Positions 1 through 10,859 of a stretch of DNA of 64,000 bases are shown here, one piece after another (the stretch's first letter is position 1; every line of letters begins with the position of its first letter). Source of the stretch: Arthrobacter sp. Leaf69 (GTDB taxonomy: Bacteria; Actinomycetota; Actinomycetes; Actinomycetales; Micrococcaceae); assembly GCF_001422645.1 (NCBI RefSeq), contig NZ_LMLR01000010.1:516237-580236 (forward strand), given 5' to 3'. A model generated the notes under the pieces. The model saw only the letters and a program-made list of their open reading frames with translations, did not search any database and was not told the DNA's origin. The translations under genes were made by a program, and so were the position numbers.

Positions 1-809
1 GCCACCATGGCGATGACGCCCAGGGCCAGCGCAATGACGGCGGGCGAGCCGGGCCCGCCCTCGCCGCCGCCGATCTGGCTCAGACCGTAGACCAGTCCGC
101 CGAACGCGGGGACGGTCAGCAGCACGGACAGGACGTCAAGCCGGGTCTTCTCCTTTTCGCCGATGTTGGTCAGGAACCTGGCGCCGATGGCGAAGGCGGC
201 CACAGCGATCGGGAGGACGAAGACGAACATGAAGCGCCAGGAGAAGTGCTCAAGAATCAGGCCGGAAACCGTGGGGCCCATGGCCGGCGCCACCGAGATG
301 GCGATGCTGACGTTGCCCATCACGAAGCCGCGGCGCGTCACGGGAACCAGGGTGAGGATGGTGGTCATCAGCAGGGGCAGCATAATTGCCGTGCCGCCGG
401 CCTGGACGATCCGGGCGAGCAGCAGGATTTCGAACCCCGGAGCCAGCGCCGCGAGCAGCGTCCCGCCGGAGAAGAGGCCCATGGCCAGCATAAAAACGGC
501 GCGGGTGGACAGCCGCTGGAGGATGAAGCCGGTCGTGGGAATCACTACGGCCATCGTCAGCATAAAACCGGTGGACAGCCACTGCACGGTGGGGGCGGTG
601 ACCCCCAGATCCACCATCAGCCGCTGCAGCGCGACGTTCATGATGGTTTCATTCAGGATCACCACAAAGGTCGCCACCAGCAGGGTGGCGATGACGGTCA
701 CCGATTCCCGGGACATCTTCGCCGGCCGGGCGGAAGCCTCCGCGGCGACCTGAGTCTGCGCGGCCGGCGCGGGATCGCCCGGGGGCTTGGAAGAGACGTC
801 TGTAGACAT
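1..809 (-). CDS. DHA2-type MFS drug exporter, N-terminal part (runs off window)
   Basis: The reading frame is open from an ATG at 809 down to base 1, giving 269 residues with no stop, so the 3' end lies outside the window. After a polar 30-residue N-terminus the protein is a string of hydrophobic helices. The motif LARIVQAGGTAIMLPL and the following VPVTRRGFVMGN fit the motif A/C region of the EmrB/QacA 14-helix drug:H+ antiporters. The start has a good ribosome site (GAGGGA, 8 bases upstream). A short dyad CAGGT-GCCA-ACCTG at 863-876 lies in the leader and could be an operator, but no regulator gene is in view. Substrate is unknown. Family call is firm, specificity is not. Confidence 0.85.
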   Translation of the reverse strand, partial: MSTDVSSKPPGDPAPAAQTQVAAEASARPAKMSRESVTVIATLLVATFVVILNETIMNVALQRLMVDLGVTAPTVQWLSTGFMLTMAVVIPTTGFILQRLSTRAVFMLAMGLFSGGTLLAALAPGFEILLLARIVQAGGTAIMLPLLMTTILTLVPVTRRGFVMGNVSIAISVAPAMGPTVSGLILEHFSWRFMFVFVLPIAVAAFAIGARFLTNIGEKEKTRLDVLSVLLTVPAFGGLVYGLSQIGGGEGGPGSPAVIALALGVIAMV

Positions 810-930
810 AAGGGTTCCCTCAGGGAGTTGTGGCGTGGGGTCAGCGAGCGTCGTCGCTACATCAGGTGCCAACCTGCGATCCGCCGCGGTAATTCCCGGC
901 GGTGGAGAAAACTTCCTGTGGCCTGAAATC

Positions 931-993
931 CAACGCGGGGTCAGCTACGGTCCATGGGCGGCATCGGCATGGGCCGAATCTGACCCCGCGTTG
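931..993. repeat. 63-bp intergenic palindrome, CAACGCGGGGTCA family, copy 1
   Basis: The outer arms CAACGCGGGGTCAG (931-944) and CTGACCCCGCGTTG (980-993) are perfect inverted complements. The 35-base centre holds a second, imperfect stem (GGTCCATG / CATGGGCC). It lies between the MFS gene start and the panC stop. The outer arm recurs in the 63-bp element at 15382-15444. It could act as a transcription terminator for panC or be a REP/MITE-like repeat. Confidence 0.8.
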
Positions 994-1014
994 CTTGATG
1001 GCGGCGGCGTTGGC

Positions 1015-1914
1015 CTAGGAGTCCAGCGGCACGTTGTCGATCAGGCGGACCTTGCCCACCGTGGCCGCGATGAGAGCCAGGCCCTCGCCGCGGAACGGCG
1101 TGTCCCGGCAGTTCTCCGCGAGCGGTTCCAGGGTGCGGGGATCCACCACGTCCAGGTAGTCCAGTTCCACAAGCGGCCGGGACCTGACGAGCGCCTCTAC
1201 GGACTCAAGATCCAGCGGCTGGTGGGCGTTGGCCCGTTCCTCGATGAGCCGCAGCGCCCGCGAGAGCACCAGCGCGGCCTCGCGTTCCCCGGCGGAGAGG
1301 AAGCGGTTGCGGCTGGACAGCGCCAGTCCGTCGGCGGAGCGCACGATCGGCACCGGGACGATCTCCACGGGGAAGTTCAGGTCCGCGACCATACGCTGGA
1401 CGAGCGCCAGCTGCTGGGCGTCCTTCTGGCCGAAGTACGCCCGGTAGGCCGGCACTTCCGGGCCGGCGGTCGCGCCGGGCATCCCGTAGTGCAGCAGCTT
1501 GGCCACCACGGTCAGGGCGCCGTCGAAGTGCCCGGGACGGGAGGCCCCCTCCCATTTCTCGGCCATCGGACCCGCGCTGATACGGACCCGGGGTTCCCCG
1601 CCGGGATAGACCTCGTCCACGTCCGGAGCGAACACCAGGTCCACGCCCACGGCGTCCAACAGCGCCAGATCGGCGTCCAGGGTCCGGGGGTACCGTGCCA
1701 GGTCCACGGCCTCACCGAACTGCAGCGGGTTCACGAAGATGCTGGCCACCACGACGTCGTTCTGCTCGACGGCGGTGCGTGCCAGCTGGGCGTGGCCCTC
1801 ATGGAGGGCACCCATGGTGGGCACGAGGCCCTGCGAGGTGCCACCGTTCTCCCTGATCAGCCGGGCGCTTTCGATGCGGAGCGCGGCGGCCGTGGTCACG
1901 AGTTGGATCGCCAA
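1015..1914 (-). CDS. panC: Pantothenate synthetase (pantoate--beta-alanine ligase)
   Basis: It makes pantothenate from pantoate and beta-alanine with ATP, via a pantoyl-adenylate, in the cytosol. At 299 residues it has the usual length. Visible family signatures are the HIGH-like [10 protein letters not shown] (residues 32-41), FGQKD (160-164) and the KMSKS-equivalent GLALSSRN (195-202). The start is a TTG at 1914, chosen because AAGGAAGG sits 8 bases upstream and no better ATG or GTG is present. It is the last gene of the leftward folate/pantothenate cluster, 14 bases after the DUF2520 gene. panB and panD are not in the window. Confidence 0.95.
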   Translation of the reverse strand: MAIQLVTTAAALRIESARLIRENGGTSQGLVPTMGALHEGHAQLARTAVEQNDVVVASIFVNPLQFGEAVDLARYPRTLDADLALLDAVGVDLVFAPDVDEVYPGGEPRVRISAGPMAEKWEGASRPGHFDGALTVVAKLLHYGMPGATAGPEVPAYRAYFGQKDAQQLALVQRMVADLNFPVEIVPVPIVRSADGLALSSRNRFLSAGEREAALVLSRALRLIEERANAHQPLDLESVEALVRSRPLVELDYLDVVDPRTLEPLAENCRDTPFRGEGLALIAATVGKVRLIDNVPLDS

Positions 1915-1928
1915 GGTATGGACCTTCC

Positions 1929-2837
1929 TTAGGGTTGCGGGCCGTCGTGGTCCGGGCCCTCGAGGGCCTGCGTGATGCTATCGAGCTGGTCCGGTTTCAG
2001 CAGACCCCGGCGTCCGGCCCGCCGGGCCGTCGCCCGGGCCATGGCCAGGTACGCCTCCAGAATATCGCCGCCGGCGCCGCCGTCGTGCTCCCGCAGCGAC
2101 CCAGCGTGCGCGGCCACGGTTCCGACATCGCCGCGGGCCACCGGCCCGGTCAGGGCCGACTCGCCGGAGGCGAGGGCGTTCTCCAGCGTTGCGCGCAGCA
2201 GCGGTCCGAGCATACGTTCGGGGGCCTCGACGCCGACCTCCCGGAGCAGCTGCGAGGCCTGGGCCACCAGGGTGACGAGGTGGTTCGAGCCGTGGGCGAG
2301 GGCAGCGTGGTACAGCGTGCGGTCTGCCTCGGCGATGGCGACGGGCTCCGCGCCCATCTCCACCACGAGGGCCTGCGCGATGGGCAGCATTGCAGCATCC
2401 GCCGTGACGCCAAAGGTGCAGTCCAGCAGCCGGGTAAGGTCCAGGCTCATCCCGGTGAAGGTCATCGCAGGGTGCAGCGCCAGCGGGACGGCGCCGGCGG
2501 CCCGGACGGGATGCAGGATTCCGACGCCGAAACGGCCGGACGTGTGGGCCACAAGCTGGCCGGGCTGCCAGGCGCCGAGCTTCGCCAGGCCCTCCACGAG
2601 CGGGCCGAGGGCGTCGTCGGGGACAGCCAGGAGCACCAGTTCGGCGCGTTCGACGATGTCCTGCACGTCGAGCACCGGGACACCGGGGAGCAGGGTTTCC
2701 GCACGCTCCCGGCTGGCGTCAGAGACCGCGGAGACTCCGATGATGGCGTGCTCCGCGCCGCGCAGCGCCGCCCCCAGGACGGCTCCGACCTTGCCGGCGC
2801 CGACGATTCCGATGCCGAGTCGTCCTGGTTTAGCCAT
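1929..2837 (-). CDS. Rossmann-like NAD(P)-binding protein with DUF2520 domain
   Basis: The N-terminus carries a dinucleotide-binding glycine loop ([13 protein letters not shown]), followed by a reductase-like domain and a helical C-terminal DUF2520 domain. In actinobacteria this family is commonly encoded just upstream of panC, as here, so a link with pantoate supply (a ketopantoate-reductase-like role) is often supposed but not shown. The ATG at 2837 overlaps the stop of the PH-domain gene by 8 bases and has AGGA 11 bases upstream; an in-frame ATG at 2849 is the alternative. The frame extends further upstream, but that extension is low-complexity and lies inside the preceding gene. Confidence 0.82.
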   Translation of the reverse strand: MAKPGRLGIGIVGAGKVGAVLGAALRGAEHAIIGVSAVSDASRERAETLLPGVPVLDVQDIVERAELVLLAVPDDALGPLVEGLAKLGAWQPGQLVAHTSGRFGVGILHPVRAAGAVPLALHPAMTFTGMSLDLTRLLDCTFGVTADAAMLPIAQALVVEMGAEPVAIAEADRTLYHAALAHGSNHLVTLVAQASQLLREVGVEAPERMLGPLLRATLENALASGESALTGPVARGDVGTVAAHAGSLREHDGGAGGDILEAYLAMARATARRAGRRGLLKPDQLDSITQALEGPDHDGPQP

Positions 2838-4443
2838 GTTGCCGGTCATCCTGCCTGTTGGGTTCTTCGGTGCTTGAGGGTGCTTGGGTGCTTGAGGGCG
2901 CTTCACCGCTGTTGGGGTCGGCTGCGAGCGCCCGGACCTGGTCCAGCCAGTGCTCGCTGGTCTGCCGTTTGCGCGCGGTCCGGGCCCGGGCCGCCTGGGC
3001 GTCCAGCAGCGCCCGCCCCTCGTCCAGGCCGGCCTGGACCAGCCGCGGGGACACCGGGCCGGCCGTGGTGTGCAGGACCAGGTCCACCACGCGGAAACGC
3101 CGCGCGAGGGGGCCCTGCTCCAGCGCCATGGATTGGGTGCGCTGGTGCGGGACCACCACGAGGTGGCGCCACCAGCGGCCCGAGCGGATCAGCAGGGCCG
3201 TGCCGGTGGCGGTGAAGCCGTTGCGGCGCCAGCCCAGCGGTGCCAGCAGGCGGGCGCGCCGCGGCGTGGTGACAAAACCGCCGTCGTCCGTGCCGGGATC
3301 TGCCGGAGCAGCGGCAGCCGGATCTGCCGGAACCCCCGCCGGCCCGGCGAGGCCGTTGATGCCGGCCCTGAAGATCCTCACCGGGTCCGGGGTACCCGGA
3401 TCGGGCAGGACAAGGGAGAGCATGGTGAGCACGTCCGGGAAGGTCCCCACCGGCAGCAGCGTGGTCCGGGATGAGCCCCCGCCGTCGTTCCCCGCGGCGC
3501 CGTACCCGGCGACGTTGACCTGGATCCGGTACCAGCCGAAAATCCGCCAGAGCGGGGGCTGGCTGATCCGCAGCGCCTGGATCCTGCCCGGCGGCAGGGT
3601 CTGTGCCTGCGTGTCCAGCAGGCCGTACCGCAGCCGGATACCATCCGGGGAAATTGCGGCGGTGAAGTTGTAGCCCCGGTTGATGGAGTTCCAGTACGCG
3701 GCCACGATGCCGAGCACGGCCGGGATCAGGAAGAGGTAGAAACTGCGGTTCTCCGTGAGGGCGGAGAGCACCACGGAGACGACGCCGCCGACGACCACGA
3801 ACATACTCTGCTCGCTCAGCAGCAGCGACCCGATCAGGCGCCGCGGCGGGACGGTCAGGACGGCATGTTCGGGGGCCTCCGCAGCGGCCTCCCCCGGGCG
3901 CGCCTGGTCCTGCACCGCACCGGCGGCGCGGGCCAGGATCGCGGCCCGGAGCAGCCGCGCCTCGTCCATGCGGAGGTAGGCGAGCCGCACCGCGGATTCC
4001 CCGGCGTCGGCCACCTCGAACTTGAGCTCGGCCAGCCCGAAGATCCTGGCGAGCAGCGGCTGCACAATGTCGATGGCTTGGACGCGGTCCAGCCGGGCCT
4101 GGCGCTGCTGTTTGAAGAGGAATCCGGTGTTCAGCCGGACATATCCGTCTGCCACTTGATAGCGGGTGAAGTACCAGCTCAGGACGTAGCCGAGGACGGT
4201 GAGCAGCAACACCCCGCCGCCGCCGAGCAGCAGCCACGGGGCCCGGTCCGCGAGCCGTTCATCGACCAGGGGGCCGCCCTGGAGCACCCGTTCGAACGTA
4301 TCCCGGAAGAAGAAGAAGGCGATCGCGGCCAGCGCCACCCAGCCGCGCACGAAGGGCGACGCGGGGTGCACGCGAAGCCACTCGCCGTCGGGAGCTCCGG
4401 CTTCGGCGCCGGCGGAGGCCTCCGGGGCGGCACCCGGCTTCAC
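2830..4443 (-). CDS. PH-domain (bPH2) membrane protein, YdbT-like
   Basis: This 537-residue protein alternates hydrophobic helices (residues about 30-50, 70-95, 205-250) with bacterial PH domains; the segment FTRYQVADGYVRLNTGFLFK is typical of bPH2 starts, and similar blocks recur (near 265 and 410), giving three PH-like units. It belongs to the YdbT type, membrane proteins of unknown biochemical role. The start is a GTG at 4443 with GGGA 5 bases upstream. It follows the single-PH-domain gene by 36 bases, forming a ydbS/ydbT-like pair. A run of Ala/Pro/Gly at residues 365-385 separates two PH units. Confidence 0.85.
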   Translation of the reverse strand: MKPGAAPEASAGAEAGAPDGEWLRVHPASPFVRGWVALAAIAFFFFRDTFERVLQGGPLVDERLADRAPWLLLGGGGVLLLTVLGYVLSWYFTRYQVADGYVRLNTGFLFKQQRQARLDRVQAIDIVQPLLARIFGLAELKFEVADAGESAVRLAYLRMDEARLLRAAILARAAGAVQDQARPGEAAAEAPEHAVLTVPPRRLIGSLLLSEQSMFVVVGGVVSVVLSALTENRSFYLFLIPAVLGIVAAYWNSINRGYNFTAAISPDGIRLRYGLLDTQAQTLPPGRIQALRISQPPLWRIFGWYRIQVNVAGYGAAGNDGGGSSRTTLLPVGTFPDVLTMLSLVLPDPGTPDPVRIFRAGINGLAGPAGVPADPAAAAPADPGTDDGGFVTTPRRARLLAPLGWRRNGFTATGTALLIRSGRWWRHLVVVPHQRTQSMALEQGPLARRFRVVDLVLHTTAGPVSPRLVQAGLDEGRALLDAQAARARTARKRQTSEHWLDQVRALAADPNSGEAPSSTQAPSSTEEPNRQDDRQHG

Positions 4444-4479
4444 TGAGTTCCCATACCGGAGGTCGTCACGGCGAACCCG

Positions 4480-4992
4480 TCACAGTCCGGCCAGGCGGGC
4501 TTCACCGCGGGCGGAGAGCTGCTCGCGGAGCCGCGCACCTTCCGCTGCGGGCAGGCCCGGGATTTCCGCGCTGGTGCCGGCGGAGGCGGTGTGCAGTTTC
4601 AGCGTGCACAGCCCCAGGCCGCGTTCCACGGGCCCGGCGCCGATGTCCACGTACTGCATGCGGCCGTAGGGGACCACGAGGGTGCGCTGGAAGAAGATGC
4701 CGCGGCGGATGAGCAGGTCATCCTCACGCTCGGCGTAGCCGATGGCCCGCACCTGGCGCGGAATCAGCAGGAGCCGCCACAGGGCCAGGAGCAGCATCAC
4801 CACAGGGATGGCGACGGCCAGCCAGAGGGGGAACGTCTGCCACACGCCGTTCAGGACGAGAACGAGCGGAAGGCACAGCACCGCCACCAGGAAGAGGGTG
4901 CCCAGCGCCCAGCCGGCAAGGCGCACCGTGACGTACTTCGGTGAGACGCGCAGCCACGTGATGCCCGGAGGGTCAATCGCCTCGGTATGCAT
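4480..4992 (-). CDS. PH-domain membrane protein, YdbS-like
   Basis: The 170-residue product has two hydrophobic helices close together in the first half (ALGTLFLVAVLCLPLVLVLN and the next), then a bPH2 domain containing ERGLGLCTLKLHTASAG. This is the YdbS half of the YdbS/YdbT pair; function is unknown. The frame is open further upstream, but the ATG at 4992 (MHTEAIDPPG) gives the usual family N-terminus and a 20-base overlap with the DUF3180 gene, as expected in this tightly packed operon. Confidence 0.85.
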   Translation of the reverse strand: MHTEAIDPPGITWLRVSPKYVTVRLAGWALGTLFLVAVLCLPLVLVLNGVWQTFPLWLAVAIPVVMLLLALWRLLLIPRQVRAIGYAEREDDLLIRRGIFFQRTLVVPYGRMQYVDIGAGPVERGLGLCTLKLHTASAGTSAEIPGLPAAEGARLREQLSARGEARLAGL

Positions 4993-5497
4993 ACTCGCCT
5001 TCCGACTTGGGCTTACGCTTTTCCTGGCGACCCGGGGCCGACTCACCCTCGCCGTCTTCGGGGGGTATCCGGCAGAACCTTTCCACCATCAGGCCGACCA
5101 CGATCATCACCAGGCCGCCGCCGGCCATGGCCACAGCCTGCCAGGCGAGGGTCTGGTCGCTGCGCAGGTTCCAGAGCCGCAGCTGGTCAACGAAGATCCC
5201 TGCGTGCCAGCCCAGCAGCACGCTGCCGGTGTAGGCGCAGGCCTGGGCGAGGACCAAGGTCCAGGCGGCCAGGATGGGGTTCAGCATTTTCTTCTTGTTG
5301 CCGTTCCGCCACCGCAGCACCCTGATGCCCAGCACGAGGGTGAGCACAACGATCACACCCATCGTGATCAGTGCGTTGAGCGGCAGTACCGGGGTGTTGA
5401 GGCCGTAGCGGGTGGTGAGCACGGCGGCGAGCCAGCCGAGGACCCCCACGGCCGAGCCGATCACAATAAGCGTCAGGGGGTTGGTCAGCTTCATCAT
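4973..5497 (-). CDS. DUF3180 membrane protein
   Basis: The protein has 174 residues and four predicted membrane helices (about 8-28, 38-60, 75-98, 120-140) with a charged, lysine-rich C-terminal tail. It matches the DUF3180 family of actinobacteria, which typically sits directly after folK, as here; its start overlaps the folK stop by 4 bases (ATGA). The function is not known. The conserved position in the folate operon suggests co-expression rather than a proven role in folate synthesis. Confidence 0.85.
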   Translation of the reverse strand: MMKLTNPLTLIVIGSAVGVLGWLAAVLTTRYGLNTPVLPLNALITMGVIVVLTLVLGIRVLRWRNGNKKKMLNPILAAWTLVLAQACAYTGSVLLGWHAGIFVDQLRLWNLRSDQTLAWQAVAMAGGGLVMIVVGLMVERFCRIPPEDGEGESAPGRQEKRKPKSEGEYAYRGD

Positions 5498-6021
5498 TCC
5501 ACCGCTCCGGCCACGCCGTGGAGGTTTTCGAAGCCGTCGAAGGGCACGAGGTCGGCGAAGTCAGCGGCCCTGGCGGCCAGTTCCCCCACGCGTTCGCCGT
5601 TCAGTTCCGCCGCGGGGTCGATGAGCGACCACGGGTACAGCACAAATGCCCGCTCAGCCGCCCGCGGGTGCGGCAGGGTCAGCTCCGGGTCGGAGCTGAC
5701 CAGCTCCCCGTAAGTGATGATGTCGACGTCGAGGGTGCGCGGGCCCCAGTGCACGTGACGGACCCGCAGGTGCTTTTGTTCCACCGCGTGGCAGTGCCGC
5801 AGCAGCTCAAGGGGCGCAAGCGTGGTCTCGACGGCGATCACCATGTTAAGGAAGTCCGGCTGGCCGGCCGGCCCGCCGACGGCTTTGGTCTGGACGATCG
5901 GTGAGATCGCCAGGAGGCGGACCTCGGGCGGGTCAACGATGTCCGCGACGGCTGCCGAGAGCGTGTCGCTGCGCTCCCCCAGGTTGCTGCCGAGCGCGAG
6001 CACGGCGCGCGTGTAGTTCAT
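5494..6021 (-). CDS. folK: 6-hydroxymethyl-7,8-dihydropterin pyrophosphokinase
   Basis: It transfers pyrophosphate from ATP to hydroxymethyl-dihydropterin, the step before dihydropteroate synthase. The N-terminal ALGSNLGERSDTL and the signature GPRTLDVDIITYG are the diagnostic HPPK motifs. The ATG at 6021 overlaps the folB stop by 4 bases; a longer open frame to 6213 runs inside folB and is rejected. The length of 175 residues is normal. It is part of the folE-folP-folB-folK series on the minus strand. Confidence 0.95.
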   Translation of the reverse strand: MNYTRAVLALGSNLGERSDTLSAAVADIVDPPEVRLLAISPIVQTKAVGGPAGQPDFLNMVIAVETTLAPLELLRHCHAVEQKHLRVRHVHWGPRTLDVDIITYGELVSSDPELTLPHPRAAERAFVLYPWSLIDPAAELNGERVGELAARAADFADLVPFDGFENLHGVAGAVE

Positions 6022-6386
6022 CGCTGGTCCTGCCGGGTCCGCCGGACGCTGACAGAGACGTCGCCGAACTCGACTTCGATCGGAGCCTTGGGTTTGTGCA
6101 CGGTGATGTCCACCGCGGCGACGGGGAACTTCAGCAGCACGTCCTCGGCGATCCGGACGGCCAGCGCCTCGATCAGATTCAGCGGTTCCCCCGTGATCCA
6201 GGTCCGGATGCACTCGGCCACCTCGCCGTAGTGGGCGGTGTCCAGCACGTCGTCGGAGGCTGCGGCGGGGCCGAAGTCCAGGTGCAGGACGGCATCGACC
6301 ACAAACGGCTGGCCGTTCCGCCGCTCGAAATCAAACACTCCGTGATGGCCGACGGCGGTGACGCCGCTCAGCGTGATCTGGTCCAT
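6018..6386 (-). CDS. folB: Dihydroneopterin aldolase
   Basis: It cleaves dihydroneopterin to hydroxymethyl-dihydropterin and glycolaldehyde. The 122-residue length and the motifs GHHGVFDFERRNGQPF near the N-terminus, DTAHYGEVAE and the C-terminal VHKPKAPIEVEFGDVSVSV match the family closely. It overlaps folK by 4 bases and follows folP by 15 bases, which indicates translation from one message. Confidence 0.95.
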   Translation of the reverse strand: MDQITLSGVTAVGHHGVFDFERRNGQPFVVDAVLHLDFGPAAASDDVLDTAHYGEVAECIRTWITGEPLNLIEALAVRIAEDVLLKFPVAAVDITVHKPKAPIEVEFGDVSVSVRRTRQDQR

Positions 6387-6401
6387 GGGTAGTCTGTCGG
6401 T

Positions 6402-7334
6402 TCAGCTGCGGCCGGGGGCGGCCGGATGAGCCGGCGACATGCGGGCGGCGACCTTGACGGCGTCGAGGCTGGGGCCGACGTCGTGCACGCGGACCGCCCA
6501 GGCGCCCCGGTAGGCGCTGATGGCGCTCACGGCGGCGGTGGCGTCGTCGCGTCCGGCCGGCGGGGCTGCCTTGCCCGCCACGGTGAGGAGGCTCCCGAGG
6601 AAACGCTTGCGGGAGGCAGCCACCAGGACCCTGTGGCCCATGGCCTGCAGGACGTCCAGGCGCTGGAGCAGTTCCCAGTTCTGCTCCTCGTTCTTCGAGA
6701 AGCCCAGTCCGGGGTCCAGGATGATCTGGTCCGGGGCGACGCCGGCCGCGTACAGCTTGTCGCGGACACCGGCCAGCTCCGCGGCTACTTCGTCCGCGAC
6801 GTTCCCGTACTCGGCCAGGGAGTCCATGGTGCTGGCGTTGCCGCGGCGGTGCGTGAGGATGTACGGGGCCTTGCTGCGGGCCACCAGTTCGGCCATCTCC
6901 GGCTCCATAGTCAGTCCGGAGACATCGTTGATGATCGCGGCCCCCGCGTCCAGGGCGGCTGCGGCGGTGACGGCGTGTGTCGTGTCGATGCTGACCAGCG
7001 CGCCCGCCTTGACCAGCGCCTGGATCACGGGCAGGACCCGCTGCTGCTCTTCCTCGACGCCCACCTCGACCGCTCCCGGGCGGGTGGATTCGCCGCCGAC
7101 GTCGATGATGTCCGCTCCGCCGTAGAACATCCGCAGGCCTGCGGCGATGGCGGTGTCCGCGGTGGCGTGCTTGCCGCCGTCGCTGAAGGAGTCCGGGGTG
7201 ACGTTCAGGATCCCCATCACGAGCGTCCGGTCCGTGGGGAGATCCTTGAATTGCGCTGCCGGGCGCGACTTGCGCAGTACGGGCAGGGGCGAGGTCGCGG
7301 GGCCGGTGCCAGGGGCTGCGGCGAGGGAATCCAT
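6402..7334 (-). CDS. folP: Dihydropteroate synthase
   Basis: It condenses hydroxymethyl-dihydropterin pyrophosphate with p-aminobenzoate and is the sulfonamide target. The two family signatures are clear: MGILNVTPDSFSDGGKH (about residues 40-56) and DVGGESTRPGA (about 77-90), with SRKRFLG in the C-terminal third. The 310-residue length is slightly long because of a Pro/Ala-rich N-terminal leader of about 35 residues. It starts with ATG at 7334, 11 bases after folE. Confidence 0.95.
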   Translation of the reverse strand: MDSLAAAPGTGPATSPLPVLRKSRPAAQFKDLPTDRTLVMGILNVTPDSFSDGGKHATADTAIAAGLRMFYGGADIIDVGGESTRPGAVEVGVEEEQQRVLPVIQALVKAGALVSIDTTHAVTAAAALDAGAAIINDVSGLTMEPEMAELVARSKAPYILTHRRGNASTMDSLAEYGNVADEVAAELAGVRDKLYAAGVAPDQIILDPGLGFSKNEEQNWELLQRLDVLQAMGHRVLVAASRKRFLGSLLTVAGKAAPPAGRDDATAAVSAISAYRGAWAVRVHDVGPSLDAVKVAARMSPAHPAAPGRS

Positions 7335-7345
7335 AGTCTGTGTTC

Positions 7346-7987
7346 TTACCTTCCGATGATGAGGCTCATGGCCTCGGCGCGGGTGGCCGGGTCATGGAGT
7401 TGCCCGCGCACCGCGCTGGTGACGGTCTTGGCGCCCGGCTTGCGGATGCCGCGCATGGACATGCACAGGTGTTCGCATTCGACGACGACGATCGCGCCGC
7501 GCGGTTTGAGGTGGGTGACAAGGGCTTCGACGATCTGGGTGGTCAGGCGTTCCTGGACCTGGGGGCGGCGGGCGAACATGTCCACCAGCCGCGCCAGTTT
7601 GCTCAGCCCGGTGACCTTCCCGTCGTGCGAGGGAATGTAGCCCACATGGGCCACCCCGTGGAACGGCACCAGGTGGTGCTCGCAGGTGGAGTAGAACGGA
7701 ATGTCCTTGACCAGGACCAGTTCCTCGTGGTCCAGGTCGAACGTGGTGGCAAGGATTTCCGCCGGATCGTGGTGCAGTCCGGCGAACATTTCGGTGTAGG
7801 CCTTGGCAACCCGCTTCGGGGTGTCCAGGAGGCCGCTGCGGTCAGGGTCCTCGCCGATGGCCAGGAGGATCTCGCGGACGGCCGCCTGGATCCGGGGCTG
7901 GTCCACAACGGTGCCGGGAACGGACCCTCCCGCCGCCAAATCATCGGTGGCGGGAGCGTCGTCGTCGTCATTGAAGAAAGAAGTCAC
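7346..7987 (-). CDS. folE: GTP cyclohydrolase I
   Basis: It converts GTP to dihydroneopterin triphosphate, the first step of folate synthesis. Zinc-ligand and active-site motifs are intact: [10 protein letters not shown] followed by VGYIPS, then [20 protein letters not shown] and [10 protein letters not shown]. The length of 213 residues is normal. The start is a GTG at 7987, 9 bases downstream of the ftsH stop, so folE is probably translated from the ftsH message. Confidence 0.95.
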   Translation of the reverse strand: MTSFFNDDDDAPATDDLAAGGSVPGTVVDQPRIQAAVREILLAIGEDPDRSGLLDTPKRVAKAYTEMFAGLHHDPAEILATTFDLDHEELVLVKDIPFYSTCEHHLVPFHGVAHVGYIPSHDGKVTGLSKLARLVDMFARRPQVQERLTTQIVEALVTHLKPRGAIVVVECEHLCMSMRGIRKPGAKTVTSAVRGQLHDPATRAEAMSLIIGR

Positions 7988-7996
7988 TGAAGAAGC

Positions 7997-10063
<2,067 letters not shown>

Positions 10064-10223
10064 CTGTTCGGGGCCAGGCCCCGTCCCTCCTGGTAGTGCT
10101 GCACGGCGACCGATCTGCGCGCGTGGGGTGCTGCGTCAGGTTCTAGCTATACACCGTCGCTGTAAGTCACGCACGGAATGGATCAAAAGTTCCCTGAGGG
10201 CGTAGCGGGCACAGGAGAGGATC

Positions 10224-10243
10224 GGCCCGGACTGCGCCGGGCC
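10224..10243. terminator. Hairpin in the ftsH-hpt gap
   Basis: A perfect 7-bp stem GGCCCGG / CCGGGCC closes a 6-base loop, 36 bases past the hpt stop. There is no T run on either strand, so a terminator or attenuator role between hpt and ftsH is only plausible. The rest of the 215-base gap shows no gene. Confidence 0.4.
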
Positions 10244-10278
10244 CGTCCTGCCGGACCTGTCCCGCCTGGCGGGGGCCG

Positions 10279-10830
10279 CTATTCGTAAACGTGCGGCGCC
10301 AGGGTGCCGACGAAGTCCAGGTTGCGGTACTTCTCGGCGTAGTCCAGGCCGTAGCCCACAACGAACTCGTTGGGGATGTCGTAGCCGACGTACTTGACAT
10401 CGATCTGGACCTTCGCGGCCGTCGGCTTGCGGAACGCCGTGCAGATTTCCACCGAGGCCGTGCCGCGTGATTCCAGGTTGGTCTTGAGCCAGGACAGGGT
10501 GAGGCCGGAGTCGATGATGTCTTCGACGATCAGCACATCCTTGCCCATGAGGTCCGTGTCGAGGTCCTTGAGGATACGGACCACGCCGGAAGACTGGGTG
10601 CCGGAACCGTAGGACGAGACGGCCATCCAGTCCATTGACACGTGGCTGTGAAGAGCACGGGCGAGGTCGGCCATGACCATCACGGCGCCCTTGAGCACGC
10701 CTACGATCAGCAGATCGCGGCCTTCGTAGTCCTTGTCGATCTGGGCAGCGAGTTCGGTGATCCGTGACTGGATCTGTTCCCTGGAATACAGAACATGCTT
10801 GAGATCTGACTGGACGTCGTTTGAATCCAC
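10279..10830 (-). CDS. hpt: Hypoxanthine phosphoribosyltransferase
   Basis: It salvages hypoxanthine and guanine to IMP and GMP using PRPP. The PRPP-binding motif VLIVEDIIDSGLT is clear near mid-protein, and the product is 183 residues, normal for the family. The GTG at 10830 is preferred because AGGAG lies 6 bases upstream; a TTG one codon earlier (10833) is possible but too close to that site. It follows tilS by about 30 bases in the conserved tilS-hpt-ftsH order. Confidence 0.94.
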   Translation of the reverse strand: MDSNDVQSDLKHVLYSREQIQSRITELAAQIDKDYEGRDLLIVGVLKGAVMVMADLARALHSHVSMDWMAVSSYGSGTQSSGVVRILKDLDTDLMGKDVLIVEDIIDSGLTLSWLKTNLESRGTASVEICTAFRKPTAAKVQIDVKYVGYDIPNEFVVGYGLDYAEKYRNLDFVGTLAPHVYE

Positions 10831-10859
10831 CAATAACTCCTGTGTAGATGCGGGGGCGA